Shown here piece by piece: positions 1-6,166 of a stretch of DNA of 45,245 nt. The stretch comes from Ruegeria spongiae. Lineage in GTDB: Bacteria; Pseudomonadota; Alphaproteobacteria; Rhodobacterales; Rhodobacteraceae. The position numbers were made by a program, and so were the translations under genes. The notes under the pieces are model-generated. The model had not been told where the DNA came from. It saw only the letters and a program-made list of their open reading frames with translations, and did no database searches. Position 1 is the stretch's first letter. Each line of letters starts with the position of its first letter. The DNA lies in contig NZ_JAMFMB010000031.1 in assembly GCF_023502395.1 (NCBI RefSeq), positions 1 through 45,245 of the forward strand, given 5' to 3'.

Positions 1-401
1 TAGGCGAGGTGCTACCAAGCAACTAAGCTGCATATGAAAACCCTGAAGACAACAATGGCAACACAATCTTGCACTCCCCCCGCCCAAAACCAATGCGTGG
101 GCATGTGATGCGATCGCTGGTAGGTGCGATGTCAGGCATGCACCCCTATGGCTGGCTTATTGTAAGACCAATCATTTTCAGATCGTCCTGCCCCCTCTAG
201 CACCGGTTAAATGGCGCTTTTCTCGGACAAGTAGGACGCAAGCACTGCTTCGACCATCTCCGTGCGCACTTTTTCCCACTATAGTTGATCCACAGGTTCA
301 GTTTAGACTTTGATTTGGCGCATCACATTCGAAAGATGCGTTTCTGCGAAGCGCTCTGATCAAAAAAGGCTAACCGCACGACGGATCGTCTCTGTTAAGT
401 A
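1..401. other. No recognisable gene
   Basis: I see no convincing open frame, tRNA or terminator in these 401 bases; stops are frequent in all frames. A short minus-strand stretch around 230-285 reads like protein (ending VEAVLASYLSEKSAI), but it has no start codon with a ribosome-binding site and is too short to call. It could be a decayed gene end or regulatory DNA of the island. Confidence 0.4.
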
Positions 402-1178
402 TCAAACGCTAGCTACGCGCATAGGTCTAAAGTTCGGGAACAACTTTCGTTCCCATTTGCTATCTTTCAACCACTGGTAGCCAGTAAGCATGGCGGTCGG
501 TTCGATAAGCTCAGGATGTTCCCGAAGCATTGGTTCGCACATTCTGACCATCAGCGCCAATCGGAGCGCTCGTTTTGTATCGTCCAGTTGCGCGATCTCA
601 AGCTGAAGCGCTTCTGTTTCTTTGCCAAGCTTCTCTTCGGTCTCATTGTCGCTCAGGATCGAAGCTAACGTCATTACCAGCGCAGCATCACCTTCACTTA
701 CTTCATAGTAGTGATGCAGAGATGCAATCGCCGAACGCCAATAAGCGATGAGGAGCGCGCGCTCGTTTGCATCCAGCTCTTGCCAGTTCGTTTCAGCGAT
801 AGACGCACAGTGCTCTGTTGTAATCGGATGGCGAAGCTTTCTTTGCGGCGGCGGCGGCGGTGGTGTGTAAATCCCTTTACTATCAAAAAAAGTTCGCCTG
901 AGCCACGCACCCAGCCCCACCAACAACAAGCCCGCGATATAACATACTACGCCGAGCAACGGCACCGCCATGCCTAATGGGCGAGCAGCGCCTTGATCTA
1001 AGGCACTTGCGATGGGAGAATTTGGATCAAAAGCATCTGACAAACCATTGGAAACAAATAATACAGCAGCTAAAGCAATCGGGATTGCGATCCAGTTCGC
1101 GTTTAGCTTGGGGAGCAAGAAACCAACGAATACAAACGGAACCACAAGGACTAAAATTTGCGCAATCGTACTTTCCAA
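402..1178 (-). CDS. Island membrane protein with a poly-proline linker, function unknown
   Basis: The chosen start is a TTG at 1178 because an ACGGAGG ribosome-binding site sits 5 bases upstream; an ATG 39 bases further upstream has no such site and would add 13 residues. The protein has 258 residues. Hydrophobic segments at about 6-22, 28-45 and 71-93 should be membrane spans. A seven-proline-rich linker follows (TPPPPPPQ at 105-112), then a soluble helical domain to the end with conserved-looking Trp and acidic residues. I do not recognise the family. It is the leftmost gene in view of the island and is separated from its neighbour by about 220 bases. A membrane-anchored cargo protein is possible, but nothing in the sequence shows a function. 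Confidence 0.65.
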   Translation of the reverse strand: MESTIAQILVLVVPFVFVGFLLPKLNANWIAIPIALAAVLFVSNGLSDAFDPNSPIASALDQGAARPLGMAVPLLGVVCYIAGLLLVGLGAWLRRTFFDSKGIYTPPPPPPQRKLRHPITTEHCASIAETNWQELDANERALLIAYWRSAIASLHHYYEVSEGDAALVMTLASILSDNETEEKLGKETEALQLEIAQLDDTKRALRLALMVRMCEPMLREHPELIEPTAMLTGYQWLKDSKWERKLFPNFRPMRVASV

Positions 1179-1400
1179 TTTAGCCTCCGTTAATATGGAA
1201 CCATGCCCAACTAGCAATACCCCCGGGCACTCTATGCGTAAATATCAGGCCCAGTTACTTTGCACTACGCTGTGGTTAATGCAAAACACTGACCCGCGTT
1301 TTGCGGACTGGCCGTCACCAACAGTCACCAAGCCCGAAAAATTCGCTACGAAGTAATACCCGAACGACCTCAACCAAGCTGCTTCATACAATAGTGTTCA

Positions 1401-1808
1401 TCAGATCATGATGCGAACCATAGGCAAATCGACACGCCTATGTTCTTGTTCTGCTTCACGCCACCTTTGATCCAGCCATTCTGCCAATCTGAGCGCTGCA
1501 TTGTATCTGCCCGTCGCTTGCAACCAAGTCGCCGCATCGCGAAGCGAAATCACGACACGATTGCTTGAAACTCGTCGCGCGGGCGGACCTTTTCCCCGCA
1601 GCCGTGACATCCGCAACGTATTGGGCTTGATCCCGCAGACCCGACAGAATTCGTGCGCATAGATTGTACCGTCGCGACGTATCATTCGTACCAGATCAGG
1701 TGCGCTAGTAGCATAGTCGACAGAAGATTGAGTTAGACCTATCGGCGTTTCCTGAAGCGGCTGCGCCGCGTCAGGTCGTTGTTCATTCGTTGTCATCGGT
1801 ATTCTCAT
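1401..1808 (-). CDS. AlpA/MerR-like DNA-binding protein
   Basis: This 135-residue protein contains a helix-turn-helix of the AlpA/excisionase type at about residues 50-95. Typical features are a recognition-helix stretch LRMSRLRGKGPP followed by a wing and a final Trp-containing helix (AATWL). The ATG at 1808 overlaps the end of the upstream small gene, so it is probably translationally coupled; an alternative ATG lies at 1796. It is the second AlpA-like protein in the island, the other being at 3965-4198, and shares the RLRGxGP signature with it. A role as transcription or excision regulator is inferred from the fold only. Confidence 0.6.
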   Translation of the reverse strand: MRIPMTTNEQRPDAAQPLQETPIGLTQSSVDYATSAPDLVRMIRRDGTIYAHEFCRVCGIKPNTLRMSRLRGKGPPARRVSSNRVVISLRDAATWLQATGRYNAALRLAEWLDQRWREAEQEHRRVDLPMVRIMI

Positions 1809-1965
1809 CTTCGCTTACCTTGAGCCCATGCCTAAGCGCTGCTTCGATTACCATTTGTTTCATCATCTTCTTGCGATGCAATTCTGCCAGCATGCTTTGC
1901 AACCTTTGGGTAGGTGATGGCTGCACCCTGAGCGGTCGCTGCCTTAAAACGCGATTTCTTGCCAT
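1783..1965 (-). CDS. Small basic hypothetical protein
   Basis: This 60-residue protein starts at an ATG that overlaps the stop of the upstream gene (TGATG at 1963-1967), with a GGGAG ribosome-binding site about 9 bases upstream. Its 3' end overlaps the next gene by 26 bases. The N-terminal half is rich in Arg, Lys and Gln and the tail is acidic (EDENTDDNE). There is no recognised domain. The tight overlaps on both sides are the best evidence that it is real. Confidence 0.5.
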   Translation of the reverse strand: MARNRVLRQRPLRVQPSPTQRLQSMLAELHRKKMMKQMVIEAALRHGLKVSEDENTDDNE

Positions 1966-2345
1966 CACGCCAACTCCCGATTGAGCAGAACCACTTGGCC
2001 TACTGCACCAACACCAGCTTGCTTTCGCCGTGCAAGTTCATGCCCGTAGCTACTGAACAACCGGTGCAGGACTAAGACGCCATCATCGCGCTGCCTCAAT
2101 AACCCAGATTGACGCAAGTCTCGAAACCCTCGCAGCGCGGCCTTGCGTGACATCTTCATCGACGCCGCGGCTTGTGCAATTACAGCCTCGCCACTACTGG
2201 CGCGGCTCGTGACCCGGATCATACCCATTAGCAAGGTCGCCGCATCTGGACCCAGCAAATCAAACGCGCGGCATGCTCCTACATCGGACAGATTGATCGG
2301 CTGCGATGGCCCCATATTCAGTGCCTTGGTCTCAGTCGCGATCAT
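1965..2345 (-). CDS. Winged-helix DNA-binding protein of the island
   Basis: The 126-residue product has a helical core followed by a winged-helix pattern: SMKMSRKAALRGFRDLRQSG (recognition helix, about 62-81) and a two-strand wing LLRQRDDGVLVLHRLF. This resembles MarR- or plasmid-replication-type winged helices, but I cannot assign a family. The start ATG overlaps the preceding stop (ATGA at 2342-2345) and the stop overlaps the next start, so it sits inside a coupled operon. It could be a replication or copy-control protein of an integrative element, or a transcription regulator; the sequence does not decide. Confidence 0.55.
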   Translation of the reverse strand: MIATETKALNMGPSQPINLSDVGACRAFDLLGPDAATLLMGMIRVTSRASSGEAVIAQAAASMKMSRKAALRGFRDLRQSGLLRQRDDGVLVLHRLFSSYGHELARRKQAGVGAVGQVVLLNRELA

Positions 2346-3514
2346 CCGTACGCCTCCCTACTTACTTGTGACTTGTCAGTTTCATCTCCCTCGAAGACTG
2401 CCAACAACTCATCGAATTTCTCATCGCCAGAAAGATCATCTCGGCTCGCTATCTCATGTGCCCGCCGAACCAATTCATTTGTTCGCCTTGCATGTTCGTC
2501 CAGCAAACCCAACAACTTATGAACCTTAGTTTGATCCTCGTTGTGCTGGTTCAACAAGCGCGTCATCTGCCGCTCAGTTCGTTGAGCACTCGACAACTCG
2601 CGTGCGCGTTTCGTGATGTCGTCTGCTGGGTGCTCAGGCAATTCAGCGCGCACAGACAGGTCATCATCACCGAAACGCAGACTAGTAACCGACTGCGTCG
2701 CCGATCTCACCATTCCGCCCGGCCCTTGCATTGATTGCCAGACGTTCAGCAATGCGCCATCGGCACCAATCACCTCCAACTCACCCGATCGCTGGGCCTC
2801 AACCAAACCGTTGATAACATCGCCTAGTGTCGGAGGATTTCTTCTGATGACCTTGAACGTTTCCGCAAGCCAGCTTTCCACTTCGCTGCCATCGGTGCCG
2901 CCAGTCCACGCCTCTCGTTCGGCACTCGCTATCAACTCGGCTTGCTTCAATGCGCCAATGATGCTGTTCAACACTCGTTCTGGTGATGCATCAATAATGC
3001 AAAACGACCGCGCTGGAAGGTCAGCCATTTCCAGCACGAACTCGCCTCCATTGCCCGCCTCATGCGTCAAGAACGCAGCGTCGTTGGTGACCCGTACAAA
3101 GGCGTCGCCATTTTCGTCTAAATCGGCTTGGCTCCCATGCCATCTGATGTCGTCATCCGCCACATGTTCAAGCCGCAATCTAAGCGCATCCAAGACGGCG
3201 TCGGTGAAGTTGCCGCAGGCGACAGACCTAGCGATGCGCAAACGTATCGAGGTTTCGTTCTGTGTGATGCGCTTCTGGCCCGGCGCACCGTGTTGAGTAC
3301 GCAGTGCCGCCACAAACCGGTTGGCACCTTTTGACCACTTTTTGAAAGCACTCGGCGGTTGCAATTCGATAGGCAATCGCGCACCTCTCGCACCCCACCG
3401 ACGCTTGATCTGTGCGAAATCTGGCTGTTCGGAGGTCGGGTGGCGATTTCCCTCCAACCACGGGTATAGTTGGGGGGAAATCGCCACCCTGTCTGAAAGA
3501 GGTAGCCGCTTCAT
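2342..3514 (-). CDS. Island protein of unknown function with C-terminal coiled coil
   Basis: About 390 residues. The preferred ATG at 3514 overlaps the HNH gene stop (ATGA), and an ATG 12 bases upstream at 3526 is also possible. The N-terminus contains a basic stretch (about 35-75). The middle is mixed alpha/beta with no motif I recognise. From about residue 290 to the end it is strongly helical and charged (TKRARELSSAQRTERQMTRL and following), which suggests a coiled coil. A 52-base hairpin with 21-base arms lies at codons 9-26. The protein is probably a core function of the island given its place between the HNH and winged-helix genes, but no role can be assigned. Confidence 0.6.
   Translation of the reverse strand: MKRLPLSDRVAISPQLYPWLEGNRHPTSEQPDFAQIKRRWGARGARLPIELQPPSAFKKWSKGANRFVAALRTQHGAPGQKRITQNETSIRLRIARSVACGNFTDAVLDALRLRLEHVADDDIRWHGSQADLDENGDAFVRVTNDAAFLTHEAGNGGEFVLEMADLPARSFCIIDASPERVLNSIIGALKQAELIASAEREAWTGGTDGSEVESWLAETFKVIRRNPPTLGDVINGLVEAQRSGELEVIGADGALLNVWQSMQGPGGMVRSATQSVTSLRFGDDDLSVRAELPEHPADDITKRARELSSAQRTERQMTRLLNQHNEDQTKVHKLLGLLDEHARRTNELVRRAHEIASRDDLSGDEKFDELLAVFEGDETDKSQVSREAYG
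3438..3489. repeat. Long inverted repeat inside the 5' coding region
   Basis: Arms 3438-3458 and 3469-3489 are complementary at 20 of 21 positions (left arm begins GGGTGGCGATTTCCC) around a 10-base loop. It starts 25 bases after the start codon of the 390-aa unknown gene and stays in frame, coding for residues 9-26. The strength is well above chance for this region. Confidence 0.85.
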
Positions 3515-3972
3515 TCGTCCGCCCATCTGCCTTGCCTATTTCTGATCTGGCCAACAGTGGATTGTGCGATGCCATGGTCGTGGGCAATGATCCGCTGTGA
3601 CCGTTTATCCACTCGAATGGCCGCCACCGCTTGCGGCGTTAGATCGACTGCCCTTGGATGCCGCTCCCCGCGCTCTAATACACCGTGATCATAAGCATCA
3701 TGCGTGTTCTCACTAGGCGACCCAACCATCAGATGGTCGGGATTAACGCACGCCTCGTTGCCACAAATGTGACGCGTATGCTGTCCCTTGATAGGCGCTG
3801 CGATTGCTTGTGCGATCGTCGACTTACGACCTTGGTGCTTGAATGTTGGACGGCCCCCAGTATGGGATCGATCAACGAACATACATCCAAACTCGTCAAC
3901 GTGCACACACTCAGTCTCGACGATCTTAAATGCTCGTATCCGAGCCGAAGTCTCCCAAGTGCTATCAGCCAT
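3511..3972 (-). CDS. HNH endonuclease with C-terminal helix-turn-helix
   Basis: This 153-residue protein carries an HNH nuclease core of the homing/phage type. Visible residues are His68 and Cys70 (RHICGN), Cys75, Asn77-Pro-Asp-His80, then the closing helix SPSENTHDA with Asn89. Residues 111-146 (LTPQAVAAIRVDKRS and following) form a helix-turn-helix like the DNA-binding tails of phage HNH enzymes. A strong AGGAGGG site precedes the ATG. It overlaps the AlpA gene upstream by 8 bases and the next gene by 4. Such genes are common passengers or packaging helpers in phages and islands; here a mobile-element nuclease is the safe call. Confidence 0.85.
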   Translation of the reverse strand: MADSTWETSARIRAFKIVETECVHVDEFGCMFVDRSHTGGRPTFKHQGRKSTIAQAIAAPIKGQHTRHICGNEACVNPDHLMVGSPSENTHDAYDHGVLERGERHPRAVDLTPQAVAAIRVDKRSQRIIAHDHGIAQSTVGQIRNRQGRWADE

Positions 3973-4198
3973 GTCCTACCCTCCTTCCATTTTCGATTGA
4001 AGCGACCTTACCGTTCAACCAAGCGTCGAGTTCGGCAGCTTGGTATCGAATGGTTCGCCTTGTGATCTTGACAGCATTTGGGCCTTCGCCGCGCAATCGC
4101 ATCCGCTTAAGCGTACTTGGGCTAATCCCGAGGCGATGGGCGACCTGATCCGGGGTCAACAAGCCGGATGGACTGGATGCAGATGATACGTCTGCCAC
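3965..4198 (-). CDS. AlpA-family excisionase/regulator
   Basis: A 77-residue protein consisting of a short Ser-rich start and an excisionase-type winged helix: LLTPDQVAHRLGISPSTLKR (residues 13-32), the RLRGEGP turn, a strand and the closing helix AAELDAWL. It starts at a GTG with AGGAGA six bases upstream. It is the first gene of the island operon and is encoded just downstream of the integrase, as expected for a recombination directionality factor. It probably promotes excision and may also regulate the integrase. This rests on family and context. Confidence 0.8.
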   Translation of the reverse strand: MADVSSASSPSGLLTPDQVAHRLGISPSTLKRMRLRGEGPNAVKITRRTIRYQAAELDAWLNGKVASIENGRRVGHG

Positions 4199-4273
4199 GG
4201 CACTCTCCTATGATTTGATGGGTGCGCCGTGACATCAACCTTAGCGTGTCATCTTCGTACGACTTATGGCCAG

Positions 4274-4302
4274 ATCGTAACTAATCGGACCGACAAAGTC
4301 AA
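4274..4302 (-). promoter_or_regulatory. Candidate sigma-70 promoter for the excisionase operon
   Basis: On the minus strand, TTGACT (-35, 4297-4302) is separated by 17 bases from TACGAT (-10, 4274-4279), about 75 bases upstream of the AlpA start. The match is good but untested. Confidence 0.4.
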
Positions 4303-4312
4303 ATCTTCCAGA

Positions 4313-4331
4313 ATAATTAATGCATAATTAT
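4313..4331. promoter_or_regulatory. AT-rich palindrome, possible operator
   Basis: ATAATTA and TAATTAT form a perfect 7-base inverted repeat around ATGCA, placed just upstream of the candidate -35 box of the excisionase operon and after the integrase stop. It could be an operator or a weak terminator for the integrase. Confidence 0.35.
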
Positions 4332-4370
4332 CATAGCTTTGTGGGACAATGCACAACAATTCCATGTTCG

Positions 4371-5381
4371 TTATTCGGCGGCCAACTTCGCCGCAATACT
4401 CACTGCATTGAGGTGCGTGTATCTGAGCAACATGCGCGTGTCGCGATGCCCGCTTATCAATGCTACTTCGGGCAGCGAAAAGCCACGCTCGAAGAAGTTG
4501 CTGATCGCCTCGTGTCGACAGTCATGAAAACGTAAATCTCTTATCCCTGCTCTGCGCACGATCCTGCCCCATGCGAGTTGCACGGCGTTACCCTTCATCG
4601 GAAACACATGTGCGTCAGGATTAGAGTTCCTTTCGTCCTCGCGTAGCCGATCGAACATTCGCAACGCTTCGCTTGAAAGAGGAACCGTTCGGGCATGACC
4701 GTTCTTGGATGTTCGTAACCGAACTACCGACAAACGCGTGTCGACATCGCACCAACGGATCGCTAACAACTCACCACGTCGCATGGCGGTTTCAAGAGCT
4801 AGCGTGATCAGCGGCTGCAACAACGGGTTTTGATATCTACCTGCACAGTCTAGAAGAGCAACGCGTTCCTCCGTCGTGATCCTACGTTCACGTCGATTGC
4901 GCACAACCGGCCTACGAACCTCCCGCACAGGGTTTACTGGGAGGGGCATGCCCCAATCCCGTTTCGCAATATCAAGCGCATGCTGAACAACCCCTAAGTA
5001 TCGACAAACGCTTGCAGGTTTCATTCTCTTGAGCCGATTGTCTCGCCACTCCGAAAACTGTTCTGCCCGCAATCTGTCCAAACGCGTGCCGCATAGTTTG
5101 ACATCATCCCTCAAGATGCTTTCGATCATGCATGCTTCGTTCCGGCCTGCTTGTTTACGAGAAATTACTTCGCGCATATAGCGCTCAAGCATGTCGCCAA
5201 GCGTAGCTAACTTCAATCGTGACAGATCGACAGACAAATGACCACGTTCCGCACTTGTTTCTACTTCGCGCGCCCATGTCGACGCATCTTTCTTGGTTGT
5301 GAATGTCTTCGAAATGCTTGTGCCATTGAGGCGAACTTGCGCCTGCCAATTTCCGCTCGGGCGCTTCGAGATGCTGGCCAT
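4371..5381 (-). CDS. int: Tyrosine site-specific integrase of the island
   Basis: A 336-residue phage-type integrase. The N-terminal arm-binding domain (about 1-45) has the expected beta-rich GNWQAQVRLNGTSISKTF stretch. A SAM-like core-binding domain follows (about 55-150). The catalytic domain shows all key residues: Arg201 (AMRRGEL), Lys226 (TSKNG), His286-x-x-Arg289 (FHDCRH), His312 (SGHRD) and the nucleophile Tyr321. The length is normal for the family and no residue is missing, so it should be active. The gene starts 121 bp from the 3' end of tRNA-Val and is transcribed away from the tRNA, the usual layout for an integrase that uses a tRNA attachment site. Confidence 0.93.
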   Translation of the reverse strand: MASISKRPSGNWQAQVRLNGTSISKTFTTKKDASTWAREVETSAERGHLSVDLSRLKLATLGDMLERYMREVISRKQAGRNEACMIESILRDDVKLCGTRLDRLRAEQFSEWRDNRLKRMKPASVCRYLGVVQHALDIAKRDWGMPLPVNPVREVRRPVVRNRRERRITTEERVALLDCAGRYQNPLLQPLITLALETAMRRGELLAIRWCDVDTRLSVVRLRTSKNGHARTVPLSSEALRMFDRLREDERNSNPDAHVFPMKGNAVQLAWGRIVRRAGIRDLRFHDCRHEAISNFFERGFSLPEVALISGHRDTRMLLRYTHLNAVSIAAKLAAE

Positions 5382-5412
5382 TGCTGCCTTCTCCGCTGGT
5401 TAGCGGGTACTC

Positions 5413-5431
5413 GTTGCAGCGCAGTTGCAGC
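5413..5431. repeat. Direct repeat near the attachment site
   Basis: GTTGCAGC occurs twice (5413-5420 and 5424-5431), 11 bases apart, between the integrase start and the tRNA. One helical turn of spacing makes these candidate integrase or excisionase arm sites. This is a weak call. Confidence 0.25.
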
Positions 5432-5502
5432 AGTACCGATCATTAGTGACTACTTTGGCCGGACGATCAGCATTCAAGCTGCTGATTTAAAACAAGAAAC
5501 AA

Positions 5503-5577
5503 TGGTGGGTGATAAGAGATTTGAACTCCTGACATCTTCGATGTGAACGAAGCGCTCTACCACTGAGCTAATCACCC
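5503..5577 (-). tRNA. tRNA-Val (anticodon CAC)
   Basis: The complement folds as a normal tRNA: acceptor GGGTGAT pairs with ATCACCC, the D arm contains AGCTCAGTGGTAGAGC, the anticodon loop TTCACAT gives CAC (reads GUG, valine), and the T arm has GTTCAAATC. The CCA end is encoded (5503-5505). Its 3' half is the probable attachment site of the island on the left. The gene is intact, so integration restored the tRNA. Confidence 0.95.
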
Positions 5578-5595
5578 GTGCGCGCGGTATTAGCG

Positions 5596-5988
5596 CTAGT
5601 CGACAGGCTGCGCAAGAGGTTCTTTTTCCTGCCCCACCCCCGCTGCCGATTGCCGCAGCCGGCAGATCACGACCCGGCCATTTGCCTTTTCTTCGCTGCG
5701 ATTGATCTTGAGTTTTCCGAATGGCTGCAGGTTCAGTTCCCGCCCTTGCGCAACCGTTTCGCCGAGGATCTCCAGCAGCGCCTCGACCGCCGGTTTGGCG
5801 TCCTTTTTCTTGACACCTGAACGGGCAACCACCTGCTCGATCAGCTCTTTCTTGCGCAGCTCTGGCGCGCTCACGACCGGTGAGGATACGGTGACCACTT
5901 TCGGTTCCGGTGCTGCGGTGTCAGCCGGTTTGGGTGCTGCGGATGTCTTGCGCGCGTCGCTGGACGTTTTGGTGGATTTCCGTGCCAT
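5596..5988 (-). CDS. HU-like DNA-binding protein with extended N-terminus
   Basis: 130 residues from the ATG at 5988, chosen over a GTG at 6000 because GAGG lies 8 bases before the ATG. The first 45 or so residues are a disordered Lys/Ala/Pro tail. The HU/IHF fold follows: ELIEQVVARSGVKKKDAKPA is the helical dimerisation part (about 49-68) and GRELNLQPFGKLKINR the start of the beta arm. The arm is short and diverges from the usual GFGTF motif, and the C-terminus has an extra tail. Members of this family compact DNA; the basic extension recalls histone-like tails. It lies between tRNA-Val and lon. Confidence 0.8.
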   Translation of the reverse strand: MARKSTKTSSDARKTSAAPKPADTAAPEPKVVTVSSPVVSAPELRKKELIEQVVARSGVKKKDAKPAVEALLEILGETVAQGRELNLQPFGKLKINRSEEKANGRVVICRLRQSAAGVGQEKEPLAQPVD

Positions 5989-6120
5989 TGCCTGCCTCAC
6001 TGAGTGACTTTTGAGGCAAGTTTAGCGGGCCACACCCGTAATTGCCACAACCGCTAGTGATTGAGCCATCTTTGTCGGTCTCTGGTCCCCAAGTGCAACA
6101 TGAGCCCCAGAAACGATGCA

Positions 6121-6142
6121 GGGCGGACCAATCGGCCCGCCC
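6121..6142 (-). terminator. Candidate terminator after lon
   Basis: On the minus strand a 9-bp stem (6121-6129 with 6134-6142, one G-U pair) encloses a GATT loop 25 bases past the lon stop. The following T content is modest, so termination strength is uncertain. Confidence 0.4.
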
Positions 6143-6166
6143 CGTTGATGTCAAACAGGTGTCGCG

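Larger units (their letters stand above)
1..5502. mobile_element. Integrative genomic island at tRNA-Val (right part only)
   Basis: The sequence left of the tRNA-Val gene carries a tyrosine integrase, an AlpA-type excisionase, an HNH nuclease and several orphan genes, all on the minus strand. The integrase starts 121 bp from the tRNA 3' end, the usual layout for an element that integrates into the 3' part of a tRNA gene. No second copy of the tRNA 3' end is seen between position 1 and the integrase, so the far attachment site must lie outside the window and the island size is unknown. Genes here look lower in GC than the core genes to the right, which fits transfer. Confidence 0.75.

Noticed and set aside
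1-401. Second copy of the tRNA-Val 3' end (left attachment site)
   Set aside because: No stretch resembling the tRNA T arm or acceptor end is present; the left end of the island must lie outside the window.
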